A stretch of DNA of 64,000 nucleotides from Sympetrum striolatum (GCA_947579665.1 OX388350.1:2232001-2296000); one strand, 5' to 3'. Shown: positions 23,453 to 37,075, counted from the stretch's first letter. Numbers and translations are program-made. Notes: generated by a model from the sequence alone, not told the origin.

Positions 23453-24155
23453 TACGAGTAAAATGTAGCTTGCATACTGCAAGCAGATCGACAACACTAA
23501 TTTTATATCGGCATTATATCGGGACGATCCTCAAAAGAAAAAAAAGGATTGAAGTTTTTCTTAAAATTCGCTGACATTTCATCGTCTGGAATCGAACCCG
23601 GGTCTTTTCTGTAAACTTACTATGCAGCACAATAGTAGATCACCATCTCTAACTATGTGTGAAAATTCAAGCAGAAATATTGGCTGCAACAGCCTCAAAA
23701 GACGTTCTAATTTTCACGAATGTAAATGGCTCTCTGGATTCGAACCAAGGACAATCTTTGAAATCTAAAACATGTTTCTGAAAGTTATTTATGATCTCTA
23801 TTTATATGCCGAATTTCAAGTTTCTATATTATTAGGAAAGGTTTCAAAATAATTCCTTAAAATCGGATCAACTTCTGATTGCAGAGACACCTGGTGTCGA
23901 ACCCAGAAAATATTCTATGCTGTGAATGCAAAGTTTGATTTGTAAGGACAGGCTCTTCTATCATGCAATGTTTGAAGTCGATAGCATGCCGGGAAATACG
24001 TTAATTTTGTTTCCGTTATCTCCGTAAGAAATGCATTGAGAATGACACTGAGGTTCAAAGTCGGCTTTTTCCTGGAGGTTGCACGTTATGGCCAATATGT
24101 CGTAAAAATTTCAAGGCATTGGCACTTGTGGAACATGGTTAGAATTTTGATCCCC
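23453..24155 (+). repeat. Six-box unit U1, internally deleted
   Basis: Boxes at 23592, 23740 and 23897. The sequence then jumps from module 4 (GAAATGCATTGAGA) into module 6 (ATGACACTGAGG), losing about 370 bp. End B. Confidence 0.85.
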
Positions 24156-24200
24156 TATGAATGAATATATAGGTATATCCGGAGAAGCGTCTATATCTAT

Positions 24201-24949
24201 TACGAGTAAAATGTAGCTTGCATACTGCAAGCAGATCGACAACACTATTTTCATTTCGGCATCATATCGGGACGGCAATCAAAAGAAAAAAATGGAATGA
24301 AATTTTTCTTAAAATTAGCTGAAATTCCATCGTCTGGCATCGTACCCGGGTCTTTACTGTGAACTTACTATTCAGCACAATAGAACATCACCATATATCA
24401 TATATCATACCGGGAAGTACCTAAAATGTGTTTCCGTTATCCCCATAAGAAATTCATTGTGGAGTGCAAACAGCCCTCTGGGATCGAACCAAGGACCATC
24501 AGCGAATATGTAAAATTTGATTATGAAATATATTTATGATTTCTAACCCCATGCCAAATTTCAAGTTTCCATGCATTCGGAAAGGGGTCCAAAAAAAATC
24601 CTAAAAATCGCCACAATACATTTTAAACGGCCGATTTTAGCCCCAACCTAGCATCGAACCCGGGATATTTTCTGTAAAATTCATTTATGTTTTCGATAGA
24701 TCATGACCGTATATAAAGGCTCCTAGAGTTTCGATTCTCTACCTATCCAGAAAGTATTTTTTTTTAATTCCCGAAAATCTAAGCAATGCATTTAAACGGG
24801 AAAAATCGAGACTTTGGGGCCCTCTGGAATCGAACCCATGACACTGAGAATCAAAATCACAATTTTTCCGGCGGTTAATTGTTATGGCCAATACGCAGTA
24901 AAAATTTGAACTCAATCACGCTTGTGGTTTAGGCTGTGAATTTGTATCC
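24201..24949 (+). repeat. Six-box unit U2, one dimer deleted
   Basis: Boxes at 24340 (mutated to TCGTACC), 24484, 24654 and 24830. About 330 bp is missing between modules 1 and 4, with TATATCATATATCAT at the junction. End A. Confidence 0.85.
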
Positions 24950-25024
24950 TATCTATCTATATACCTATCTATATACCTATCTATATATATGAATGAATCC
25001 GGAGAAGCATCTATATATCTATTA

Positions 25025-26129
25025 TACGAGTAAAATGTAGCTTGCATACTGCAAGCAGATCGGCAATACTAATTGCATATCGGCATCATATAGAGACAGT
25101 ATTCAAAAGAAAAAAATGATTAAAAATATTCTTAAAATTCGCTGCAACTTAATCGTCTGGAATCGAACCCGTGTCTTTCAGGTCATACTTACTATGCAGT
25201 ACAACAGCACATCACCATTTCTAACAATGTGTGAAAATTCAGGCAGAAATTTTGGCTGCAACTCCCTCAAACGACGTCCTACTTTTCCCATATATTCCTT
25301 ATGAGAGAAATTTTAATGTGCTCTGGCATCGAACCCAGGAACAGCATGGTCGTATCTATTTTTTCTTGAACTGGGTTTCTATATATACATCTTCTATCTA
25401 AGCAAGAACTCCCTATTTTATCGATAAGTGCATGAAAGAAATAATTAAAAACCTTCCCAATGTGTTTTATATGGCAGATATATTTACCACCTGGCATCGA
25501 ACCCGGGTCTTTCTGGTAATATTTATTATGCAGCACAACAGAAGATCACCACCTCTAACTATGTGTGAAAATTAAGGCGGAAATATTCACTGAAACTGCC
25601 TCAAATGACGTCCTACTTTTCCCATATATTCCTTATGAGAGCAATTTTAATGTGCCCCGGAATCGAACCCAGGAACAATTCGGTCTTATCTAAATTTTTT
25701 CAAAAACCTAATCTTAATATTCATCTTCCATATAAGCAAGAACTTCTTATCATTTCGATAAGTGCATGAAAAAAAATAATGAATATCTACCTCAATGTAT
25801 TTTAAACGGCCGATTTTTTCATCGTCCTAGCATCGAACTCAGGACTTTTTTCGAGATGGTCATTTACGTTATCGATAGACCCTGACTATATCCATCGGCT
25901 CCTTGAGTTTAAATTCCCTACCAATCCGGGAAGTATTTTTTAAAAATTCCGGAAAATCAACGCAATGCATTTAAACGGGAAAAATCGGGACTTTGGGGCC
26001 CTCTGGAATCGAACCCATGACACTGAGGTTCAAAATCGCAATTTTTCTACTGGTTACACGGTATGGCCAATAGGTGGTAAAAGTTTCAAGTCAATGGCGC
26101 TAGTAGTTTAGGCTGTGAATTTGTATCCT
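25025..26129 (+). repeat. Six-box unit U3, class b
   Basis: Boxes at 25163, 25329, 25498, 25663, 25833 and 26009. End A. Confidence 0.9.
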
Positions 26130-26201
26130 ATCTATCTATATCCCTATATATATGAATGAATCCGGAGAAGCATCTATATATAATAGATATTCATATATAT
26201 A

Positions 26202-27279
26202 TACGAGTAAAATGTAGCTTGCATACTGCAAGCAGATCGAAAACACTAATTTCATGTCGGCATCATATCGGGAAGGCCGTCAAAAGAGAAAAAAAGGATT
26301 GAAATTATTCTTAAAATTCGCTCCAATTTAATAGTCATGCATCGAACCTGGGTCTTAATGGTGAACTTACTATGCAGCACAACAGAAAATCAACATCTCT
26401 TACTATGTGTGAAAATTCAAGCAGATATATTGGCTCCAACTGCCTCAAACGACGTCCTACTTTTCAATAATGTAAATGGCTCTCTGGATTCGAACCAAGG
26501 ACGATCTAGGAAATTTAAAACACGTTTTTAAAATGTATCTACGTTCTCTATCTATATGCCTTATGTTCATGTTTTAATATTATTATGAAGGGGTTTAAAT
26601 TAATTCTTAAAAATCGGATAATTTACTGATTGTAGAGACGCCTGGTGTCGAACCCAAGAAATATTGGTAGCTGAAAATGCACAGTATGACTTATTAGGAC
26701 TTCATCTTATTTCATACAAATTTTGAAGTCGATATCATGCCGGGAAGTACCTAAAACGTTTTACTGTTATCTCCATAAGAAATGCATGGAGAAATGTAAA
26801 TGGCCATCAGGGATCGAACCAAGGACCATCAGCGAATATGTAAAATTTGATTATGAAATATATGTATGATCTCCATTCTCATGCCGAATTTCAAGTTTCC
26901 ATGCAATCGGAAAAGGGTCCAAAAAAAATCTTAAAAATCGCCACAATGCATTTTAAACGGCCGATTTTTGCCTCGACCTAGCATCGAACCCAGGATATTT
27001 TCCGTAAAACTCATTTATGTTTTCGATAGATCATGACCATATATATAGGCTCCTTGAGTTTTGATTCTCTACCTATCCGGGAAGTATTTTTTAGAAATTC
27101 CCGAAAATCACGGCAATGCATTTAAACGGGAAAAATCGGGACTTTGGTGCCCTCTGGAATCGAACCAATGACACTGAGGTTCAAAATCGCAATTTTTCTG
27201 GAGGTTACACGTTATGGCCAATATGTCGTAAAAATTTTAGGTGAATGACGATTGTGGTTTAGCCTGTGAATTTGTATCC
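26202..27279 (+). repeat. Six-box unit U4, class a
   Basis: Boxes at 26342, 26490, 26649, 26814, 26984 and 27160. Very close to U30, including the following linker, so the two look like a segmental duplication 36 kb apart. Confidence 0.9.
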
Positions 27280-27289
27280 TCGCTATATA

Positions 27290-27380
27290 TATATATGGAT
27301 ACATGAATGAATCCGGAGAAGCATCTATATATAATAGATATAGATGCTTCTCAGGATTCATTCATGTATCCATATATATA
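27290..27380. repeat. Palindromic linker
   Basis: GGATACATGAATGAATCCGG AGAAGCATC is followed by its reverse complement with one mismatch around a TA-rich centre. Arms are near 40 bp, and the 3' side runs into (TA)n. Confidence 0.9.
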
Positions 27381-27396
27381 TATATATATATATATA

Positions 27397-28473
27397 TACG
27401 AGTAAAATGTAGCTTGCATACTGCAAGCAGATCGGCAATACTAATTTCATATCGGCATCATATCGGGAATGTACTCAAAAGAAAAAAAAAGGATTGAAAT
27501 TTTTCTTAAAATTCGCTGAAATTTCATCGTCTGGCATCGAACACGGATCTTACTGGTGAACTTACTATGTAGCACAATAGAAGATCACCATCTCTAACTA
27601 TGTGTGAAAATTCAAGCAGAAATATTGGCTACAACTGCCTCAAAAGACGTTCTAATTATCACGAATGTAAATGGCTCTCTGGATTCGAACCAAGGACGAT
27701 CTTGGAAATCTAAAAGATATTTCTGAAAGTTATTTATGATTTCTATCTATATGCAGAATTTCAAATTTCTATATTATTGGGAAAGGTTTCCAAATAATTC
27801 CTAAAAATCGGATCAACTTCTGATTGCAGAGACACCTGGTGTCGAACCCAGGACATATTATAAGCTGTGCATGCAAAGTTTGATTTGTAAAGACTTTTTC
27901 TTGTATCTTGCAAAGTTTGAAGTCGATAGCATGCCGGGAAGTACCTTAATTTTGTTTCCGTTATCTCCGTAAGGAATGCATTGAGAAGTGCAAATGGTAC
28001 TCTGGGATCGAACCAAGGACCATCAGCGAACATGAAAAATTTGATTACGAAATATATTTATGATATCTATCGACGTGCCGAGTTTCAAGTATCCATGTTA
28101 TCGGGAAAGGACCCAAAAAAATTTTTCAAAATCGCCGCAATGCATTTTAAACGGCCGATTTTTGCCCCGACCTAGCATCGAACCTAGGACCATATTCGGC
28201 GATGTCTTTCTGATTCACGTTGGATTTGCACGGCTTCTAGCGATCCCTTGAATTTCAACTCTCTACTTTTCCGGGAAGTGCCTCAAAAAAATTTTCGAAA
28301 ATCCCCGCCATGTATTCTTATGGAGAAAATCGCGACTTTGGGGCCCTCTGGAATCGAACCTATGACACTGAGGATAAAAATCGCAATTTTTCTGGCGGTT
28401 ACACGTTATGGCCAATACGTCGTAAAAATTTCAAGTCAAAGACGCTTGTGGTTTAGGCTGTGAATTAGTATCC
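27397..28473 (+). repeat. Six-box unit U5, class a with tail type 2
   Basis: Boxes at 27538 (TCGAACA), 27685, 27842, 28008, 28178 and 28354. Modules 5-6 are the alternative version containing GATGTCTTTCTGATT and TCTTATGGAGAAAATCG. End A. Confidence 0.9.
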
Positions 28474-28526
28474 TATCTATCTATCTAGGTATATACATGA
28501 ATGAATCCGGAGAAGCATCTATATAT

Positions 28527-29629
28527 AACGAGTAAAATGTAGCTTGCATACTGCAAGCAGATCGACAACACTAATTTCATATCGGCATCATATCGGGACG
28601 GACATCAAAAGAAAAAAAATATTCAAAATATTCGTAGAATTCGCTGCAATTTAATCACCTGGCAGCGAACCCCGGTCTTCCTGGTGTACTTACTATGCAG
28701 CAAAATAGAAAATTACCATTTCAAACTATGTGTGAAAATTCAAGCAAAACTATTAGGTGCAACTACCTCAAACGACGTCCTACTATTCACATACACTCCT
28801 TATTTGAGAAATTATAATGTGCTCTGGCATCGAACCCAGGAACAGCATGGTCTTATCTATTTTTTTTCTTAAACAAAGTGTTAATATACATCTTCCATCT
28901 AAGCAAGAGCTCCCTTACATATCGATAAATGCATAAAAAAATTATGAAAAGATACCCCATAGTATTATATATGGGTGATATTTTTACCGCCCGGCATCGA
29001 ACCCGGGTCTTTCAGGCAATACTTTCTATGCAGCACAAAAGAAAAACACCATCTCTAACCGCGTATGCAAATTCAAGCAGAAATATTGGTTACAACTGCC
29101 TCAAATGACGTCCTACTTTTCCTTTATATTCCTTATGAGAGAAACGTTTTTGTGCTCTGGCTTCGAACCCAGGAACAGTACGGTCTTATGAAAATTTTTT
29201 TCTAAAACTTATTCGTACCATACATCTTCCAGCCAAGCACGAACATCCTATCATTTCGATAAGTGCATCTAAAAAAATAATGAAAAACGGCTCCCATGTA
29301 TTTTAAAGGGCAGATCTTTGCATCGTCCTAGCATCGAACCCAGGATAACTTTTGTAAAAGTCATTGATGTTTTCGAAAGTCCAAGACCATAAATATAGGC
29401 ACCTTGAGTTTTACTTCTCTACCTATCCGGAAAGTATTTTTTTTAAATTCCCGAAAATCACGGCAATGCATTCAAACGGGAAAAATCGGGACTTTGGGGC
29501 CCTCTGGAATCGAACCTATGACACTGAGGATCAAAGTCTCTTTTTTCCTGGGGGTTTCACGTTATGGCCAATATGTCATAAAAATTTCAGATCAATGACG
29601 CTTGTAGTTTAGGCTGTGAATTTGTATCC
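28527..29629 (+). repeat. Six-box unit U6, class b
   Basis: Boxes at 28666 (GCGAACC), 28830, 28998, 29163, 29334 and 29510. Almost identical to U9, U23, U28 and U31. Confidence 0.9.
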
Positions 29630-29647
29630 TATCTATCTATATAGGTA

Positions 29648-30420
29648 TACGAGTAAAATGTTGCTTGCATACTGCAAGCAGATCGACAACACTATTTTCA
29701 TGTCGGCATCATATCGGGACGGCCATCAAAAGAAAAAAATGGATTGAAATTTTTCTTAAAATTCGCTGAAATTCCATCGTCTGGCATCGAACCCGGGTCT
29801 TTACTGTGAACTTACTATGCAGCACAATAGAACATCACCATCTCTAACTATGTGTGAAAATTCAAGCAGAAATATGGGCTACAACTGCCTCAAACGACGT
29901 CCTACTTTTCCCTTATATTCCTTATGAGAGAAATGTTAATGTGCTCTGGCATCGAACCCAGGAATAGTACGGACTTAAGAAATTTTTTTTCTTAAACCAA
30001 TTCTTAATGTATATCTTCTAGCTGAGCGAAAAGTTCCTTACATTCCGGTAAGTGCATTAAAAAAATTAATGAAAAACTATCCCCATGCATTTTAAATACG
30101 GGATTTTTGCATCGTCCTAGCATCGAACCCAGGACGTTCTTATTAGTAGTCATTAATGTTAATAATAGTTCTCGACCATATCTGTAAGCTCCTTGAATTT
30201 CGATTCTCTACCTGTCCGGGAAGTATTATTTAAAAAAATTTGAAAATCGCCACCATGTATCCTTATGGAGAAAATCGGGACTTTGGGGCCTTCTGGAATC
30301 GAACCCATGACACCGAGGTTCAATGTCAGCTTTTTCCTGGAGGTTACACGTCATGGCCATAACGTCGTAAAAATTTCAAGTCGGTGGCACTTGTGGAACA
30401 TGGTTAGACTTTTGATCCCC
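29648..30420 (+). repeat. Six-box unit U7, one dimer missing
   Basis: Four boxes at 29788, 29952, 30123 and 30299. The spacings 164, 171, 176 equal those of class b without its middle dimer, a clean loss of about 330 bp. End B. Confidence 0.88.
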
Positions 30421-30438
30421 AGTGTATATATATATAAG

Positions 30439-31513
30439 TACGAGTAAAATGTTGCTTGCATACTGCAAGCAGATCGACAACACCAATTTAATGTCGGCAA
30501 CCTTTCGGGACGGTCTTAAAAAGAAAAAAAAATTGAAAATATTCTTAAAATTCGCTGCAATTTTAATCGTCAGGCATCGAACCCGGGTCTTCCTGGCTAA
30601 CCAATTAAGCAGCACAAGAGAAGATAACCATCACTAACTATGTGTGAAAATTCAAGCAGAAATATTGGCTACAACTGCCTCAAACGACGTTCTACTTTTC
30701 ATGAATGAAAATGGCTCTCAGGATTCGAACCAAGGACTATCTAGGAAATCTAAAATATGTTCATCTAAAGTATGTATGATATCTATCTATATGCCGAATT
30801 TCAAATTTCTATATTATTGGGAAAGGTTTCAAAATAATTCATAAAAATCGGATCAACTTCTGATTGCAGAGACGCCTGGTGTCGAACCCAGGACACATTG
30901 ATACCTGTGAATGCACCGTTTGATTTGTATGGACTTGATCTTTCTATATGCAAAGTTTGAAGTTGATAGCATGCCGGGAAGTACCTAAATTTTGTTTCCG
31001 TTATCTCCGTAAGAAATGCATTGAGAAGTGGAAATGCCCCCCTGGGATCGAACCAAGAACCATAAGCGAACATAAAAAATTCGATTATGAAATATATTTA
31101 TGATATCTATCCACGTGCCGAGTTTCACGTATCTATGTTATCGGGAAAGGATCAAAAAAAAAATCTTCAAAATTGCCGCCATGCATTTTAAACGGCCGAT
31201 TTTTGCCTCGACCTAGCATCGATCCCCGGATATTTTCCGTAGAACTCATTTACGTTTTCGATAGATCATGACCATATATATAGGCTCCTTGAGTTTTGAT
31301 TCTCTACCTATCCGGAAAGTATTTTTTTTTAATTCCTGAAAATCAAAGCAATGCATTTAAACGGGAAAAATCGGGATTTTGGAGCCCTCTGGAATCGAAC
31401 CCATGACACTGAGGATCAAAATCGCAATTGTTCAGGTGGTTGCACGTTATGGCCAATACGCCGTAAAAATTTCAGCTCAATCACTCTAGTGGTTTAGGCT
31501 GTGAGTTTGTATC

Positions 31514-31514
<1 letters not shown>
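30439..31514 (+). repeat. Six-box unit U8, class a
   Basis: Six boxes, end A, followed by (TA)n and the first large Helitron. Confidence 0.9.

Positions 31515-31517
<3 letters not shown>

Positions 31518-31560
<43 letters not shown>
31518..31560. repeat. (TA)n microsatellite at Helitron border
   Basis: About 43 bp of pure TA between the U8 tail and the CTAG end of the Helitron. Confidence 0.95.
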
Positions 31561-31561
<1 letters not shown>

Positions 31562-33848
31562 TAGCGGAGTGCCCGTTGATTCTCAACGGAAAAATGAATG
31601 TAAATCGGAAGTAATGAAATTTACATGTGAAAAAATTTATATATGAGAACTCTTAAATTTATGATAAAACAATACTTCTCTTCATCCTAAGTGACTTACG
31701 AAATCACAAAAACAGCTACACAAATGTAAATCACAGAATAAACTAATGCACCAGTCGCTACAACAAATAGAGGAAACTACTGAGTACCAAATGAATGGAG
31801 ACGAAATCACAAAAATAGCCACACAAATCTTGTGAACCACAAACGAAAACGAATGAACCAGTCGCTTAGCACGTCCAATATGTCCGTTAGACAGCGAGTC
31901 AGTGAAATCATCGAAACTATATAATAAACGAATTAACAAATAAACGCCGCAAACGAATTACGATGTATAGCAGTTAATCTAATTAGAACTCGTCCTTTTA
32001 TGAATTAACACCTAATATCCTTAAGATGGCGTCGGCCGTTTTCTTAATTTAATTACTTAACACTTAATAAATGACCCTCTGCTGTTAAATTAACTGTATG
32101 AATTGTGTAGAAAATTTTTATCCTATTGATAATGTAAGCGGCGCATCTGTTTAATTATATCGCAATAATAATTTGACCTTTATGTTGCAAAATCAGAGTG
32201 AACTCTTACCTCTTCTCTTGAATAGGATTTAATTTAATTTCAATGTTTTCAGATACCGTTGACGAAAAATATTGTCTTCCGATATTTTTATAAACGTGGA
32301 ATGAGGAGGAGGTGGAATTTTCAAGACCGTTTTTCCTTGGGAATTTTCCTTGGTGCACGCCCTTATGTGAAAAGTCACCTTAACCCTTTCCTTATTCAAA
32401 GATGATATTTTCATGTATAGAGTAATATATCTGAAAAAAGTTACCGAGTTTAATATTGGACTGAAGGAAAACAATATACCAGCAATACTTCATTCTAGAG
32501 GGAATTTCTATAGTATATGTAACTGAAAATGAGAAGTAAATTATCGAAAAAGACTTCGAAAGTGAAATATCTTGTTAGATGTCATACTTCGAAATGATGC
32601 TTATTCGACTAAATTCTTATTCAGTTTATCCAATTTGTGCTTGCCTAGACATAGAATCTATTAGTTACAGCAATTAAAATAATACATGCATATTTTATCT
32701 CCTTCGATACTCGTCTAGAGTCCGTAAAATGAATACTTCTTTGATTTTTTGGAATAATTAAACCCTGCAACCTACAACATACATATTGAGGCGTATTTCT
32801 AATGATAATATTTGAGCAGCCAGCATAGAACCGAAACATAAAAATAAAGGACAGCCGCCCATAATCTGAGAGAGGTGTTCCATATTTTATAGTCTAAAAA
32901 ACTTAATAACGTATCGGCAATTGTTTAACACGAACATTTAAACATATTATTTAAGATATAACAAAATACCAATATGTATGATTATCACTATCAAGAAAAG
33001 ATATAGGTGGATAGTACCTATACTTAAACACACCAATAGATGATCCACTAAAACATTTCTTGGTTTAATTTCCAATTCTATATCTAAAAACACAAAATCC
33101 GTTTACCTTTCCAGTCCGGCATAAAAGGATTGCGATTCCTTGCTGCTTAAATTCCAATTCTTTACACTTCAAAGAAAGCAATCACTGAATTCAGGGGTAT
33201 TTCAACGATCTTGATTGATTCATTAAATGCACGGCGGGACGCTATATGAAACAATTAGTATTTAGATCGGAAATTAAGAATGAGAAAGTTATCAACTTAC
33301 CAAGCTAAGAAGATATAATTACTTTATATGAGAAAAGAAGATTCATTTAATACGACGATAAACATTAATTTCACGTAAATAATCAATACATATTGGCGTT
33401 GCTATAAACAAAGCTTGATTGTTGCAGTCGCGCGTATGCTAACGAATTTGAATTCAAATTTAAAGATATCGAGTAGGTGGATGTAGGTGGACAGTAACTA
33501 TACTTAAACACACCAATAGATGATCCAATAAAACATTTCTTGGTTTAATTTCCCATTCTATATCTAAAAGTACAAAATTCGTTTACCTTTCAAGTCAGCT
33601 ATAAAAGGCTTGTCATTCCTTGCTGCTTATTAAGCCCAATTATTGACACTTCAATGGAAGCAATCACTGAATACAGGGATATTTCAAATATCTTGATTGA
33701 TTTATTCTTCAGCGTTAAAGATTAAATTCACAGCGGAACGCTAAATAAAACGATTTTTATTTAGAGCGGAAAATAAGAATGAGAAGGTTATCAACTTACC
33801 AAGCTAAGAAGATATAATTACTTTATATGAGGAAAGAAGATTAATTTA

Positions 33849-33910
33849 AGTAGTAGTAGTAATTATGAAGGTGCCTCGACAGCTGAGGTCATTTCGCACC
33901 TTTTCCATTT
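33849..33910 (-). mobile_element. 5'-truncated SINE nested in Helitron B1
   Basis: Reverse complement of the SINE body (GGTGCGAAATGACCTCAGCT and onward) with its (ACT)n tail; the tRNA head is absent. It is flanked by GATTAATTTA and GATTCATTTA, a 10-bp duplication with one mismatch. The first internal repeat of the Helitron (near 33341) shows the empty site. Confidence 0.85.
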
Positions 33911-34558
33911 GATTCATTTAATACGACGATAAACATTCATTTCACGTAAAGAATCAACAAACACTGGTGTTGCTATAAACAAAGCTTGGTTGTTGATGAT
34001 GCGCTAATGCTAATGAATTTGAATTTAAAGATATCGAGATTGGCCTTGACGACGGGTTGTTTAGAATATCAGATTCTCATAAAATTTTCGTATTTAACTT
34101 ACTAATTCTCACAACTTCGAAGTGAAAGCAATATTTTACTACCATAATAAAAAACTTTATTCTATTTCCTTTGTTTTGGTGTTAGTTTTAGTTTCAAAGG
34201 ACCATTATTTCTAATTTAATTTTGTTAAAGAAAAGTTTCGTGCAAATGATAAAAATGTCTTCCCATATATTTCTTATGGAAACTATTCGACCCTCTGGAG
34301 TCAAACAGAGTACAGTTGGGTCAACAAAAATTAGCCTATCATTTGCGCTAGGGAGACTTTTAATATTGTACAAATTTTGAAATTATATAAAAAATTAACT
34401 TTAGAGTTATAGCGTGAAATAGATTTTTGACCCCGACTGGGGACGAACTGGAGACAGCTAGGTGGATAAAAGGTAGCCTATGTCACTCCCCGGATGACAA
34501 ATGACCATCATACCAAATTTCATCAAAATCGGTTGGATAGTTTTTGAGTGATGCTGTA

Positions 34559-34608
<50 letters not shown>
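34559..34608. repeat. (ACAG)n microsatellite in Helitron B1
   Basis: About twelve ACAG units, directly after TTTTTGAGTGATGCTGTA. Confidence 0.95.
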
Positions 34609-37013
34609 TTGAAAATTTCTAAAACGTGTTTCGAACTCAGGAACAACCCTAGTATCCAGCAATACAACTTTTTTTGAAATCGGATCAATGTACAGACACG
34701 ACCACCTCTACAGATTTATTATATACTAGCGGAGTGCCCGTTGATTCTCAACGGAAAAATGAATGTAAATCGAAAGGTAATGAAATTTACATATGAAAAA
34801 ATTTAGATATGGGAACTCTTAAATTTATGAAAAAACAATACTTCTCTTCATCCTATGTGTCTTACGAAATCACAAAAACAGCTACACAAATGTAAATCAC
34901 AGAATAAACTAATGCACCAGTCGCTAAAACAAATAGAGGAAACAACTGAGTACCAAATGAATGGAGACGAAATTACAAAAATAGCCACACAAATCTTGTA
35001 AACCACAAACAAAAACGAATGAACCAGTCGCTTAGCACGTCTAATATGTCCGTTACACAGCGAGTCAGTGAAATCATCGCAACTATCAAATAAACGAATT
35101 AACAAATAAACGCCGCAAATTAATGACTATATATAGTAGTTAATCTAATTAGAACTTGTCCTTTTATGAATTAACACCTAATTTATCCTTAAGATGGCGT
35201 CGGCTGTTCTTTAATTTAATTACTTAACTCTTAATAAATAACCCTCTGCTGTTAAATTGACTGTTAGAATTGTGAAGAAAATTTTTATCCTATTGATAAT
35301 GTAAGCGGCGCATCTGTTTAATTATATCGCAATAATAATTTGACCTTTATGTTGCAAAATCAGAGTTAACTCTTACCTCTTCTCTTGAATAGGATTTAGT
35401 TTAATTTCAATGTTTTCAGATACCGTTGACGAAAAATATTGTCTTCCGATATTTTTTATAAACGTGGAATGAGGAGGAGGTGGAATTTTCAAGTCCGTTT
35501 TTCCTTGGGAATTTTCCTGGGTGCACGCCCTTATGTGAAAAGTCACCTTAACCCTTTCCTTATTCAAAGATGATATTTTCATGTATAGAGTAACATATCT
35601 GAAAAAAGTTCCCGAGTTTAATATTGGACTGAAGGAAAACCATATACGAGCAATCCTTCATTCTAGCGGGAATTTCTATAGCATATGTAACTGAAAATGA
35701 GAAGTAAATTAACGAAAAAGACTTCGAAAGTGAAATATCTTGTTAGAGGTCATACTTCGAAATGATGCTTATTCGACTAAATTCTTATTCAGTTTATCCA
35801 ATTTGTCCTTGCCTAGACATAGAATCTATTAGTTACAGCAATGAAAATAATACAGGTATATTTTATCCCCTTCGATACTTGTCTAGAGTCCGTAAAATGA
35901 ATACTACTTTGATTTTTTGGAATAATTAAACCCTGCAACATACAACATACATATTGAGGCGTATTTCTAATGATAATATTTGAGCAGCCAGCATAGAACC
36001 GAAGCATAAAAATAAAGGACAGCTGCCCATAATCTGAGAGAGGTGTTCCATATTTTGTAGTCTAAAAAACTTAATAACGTATCGGCAATCGCTTAACACG
36101 AACATTTAAACATATTATTTAAGATGTAACAAAATACCAATATGTATGATTATCACTATCAAGAAAAGATATAGGTGGATAGTACCTATACTTAAACACA
36201 CCAATAGATGATCCACTAAAACATATCTTGGTTTAATTTCCAATTCTATATCTAAAAACACAAAATCCGTTTACCTTTCCAGTCCGGCATAAAAGGATTG
36301 AGATTCCTTGCTGCTTAAATTCCAATTCTTTACTCTTCAAAGAAAGCAATCACTTAATTCAGGGGTATTTCAACGATCTTGATTGATTCATTAAATGCAC
36401 TGCAGGACGCTATATGAAACAATTAGTATTTAGATCGGAAATTAAGAATGAGAAAGTTATCAACTTACCAAGCTAAGATGATATAATTACTTTATATGAG
36501 AAAAGAAGATTCTTTTAATACGACGATAAACATTAATTTCACGTAAATAATCAATACATGTTGGCGTTGCTGTAAACAAAGCTTGATTGTTGCAGTCGCG
36601 CGTATGCTAACGAATTTGAATTCAAATATAAAGATATCGAGTAGGTGGATGTAGGTGGACAGTAACTATACTTAAACACACCAATAGATGATCCAAAACA
36701 TTTCTTCGTTTAATTTCCCATTCTATATCTAAAGGTACAAAATTCGTTTACCTTTCAAGTCAGCTATCAAAGGCTTGTCATTCCTTGCTGCTTATTAAGC
36801 CCAATTATTGACACTTCAATGGAAGCAATCACTGAATTCAAGGATATTTCAAATATCTTGATTGATTTATTCTTCAGCGTTGAAGATTAAATTCACAGCG
36901 GGACGCTAAATAAAACGATTATTATTTAGAGCGGAAAATAAGAATGAGAAAGTTATCAACTTACCGAGCTAAGAAGATATAATTACTTTATATGAGGAAA
37001 GAAGATTAATTTA

Positions 37014-37075
37014 AGTAGTAGTAGTAATTATGAAGGTGCCTCGACAGCTGAGGTCATTTCGCACCTTTTCCTTTT
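37014..37075 (-). mobile_element. 5'-truncated SINE nested in Helitron B2
   Basis: Same position, orientation and flanks as the insertion in B1, so the SINE was there before the Helitron was duplicated. Confidence 0.85.

Larger units (their letters stand above)
31561..34714 (-). mobile_element. Non-autonomous Helitron B1, 3.15 kb
   Basis: On the minus strand the 3' end reads CCGTTGA-GAA-TCAACGG (hairpin 31573-31589), an 8-nt spacer, CTAG (31564-31561) and then T, an exact Helitron terminus. The 5' end is proposed as A|TCTGTAGAGGTGGTCG at 34714. Inside: a tandem duplication of about 480 bp (starting about 33000 and 33480), a SINE fragment and an (ACAG)n tract. There is no Rep/helicase frame; the small frames inside have no recognisable homology. 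Confidence 0.85.

Noticed and set aside
31682..31939. 85-codon frame conserved in both Helitrons (also at 34848-35105)
   Set aside because: The two copies are a recent duplication, so conservation proves nothing. No Rep or helicase motif is present.
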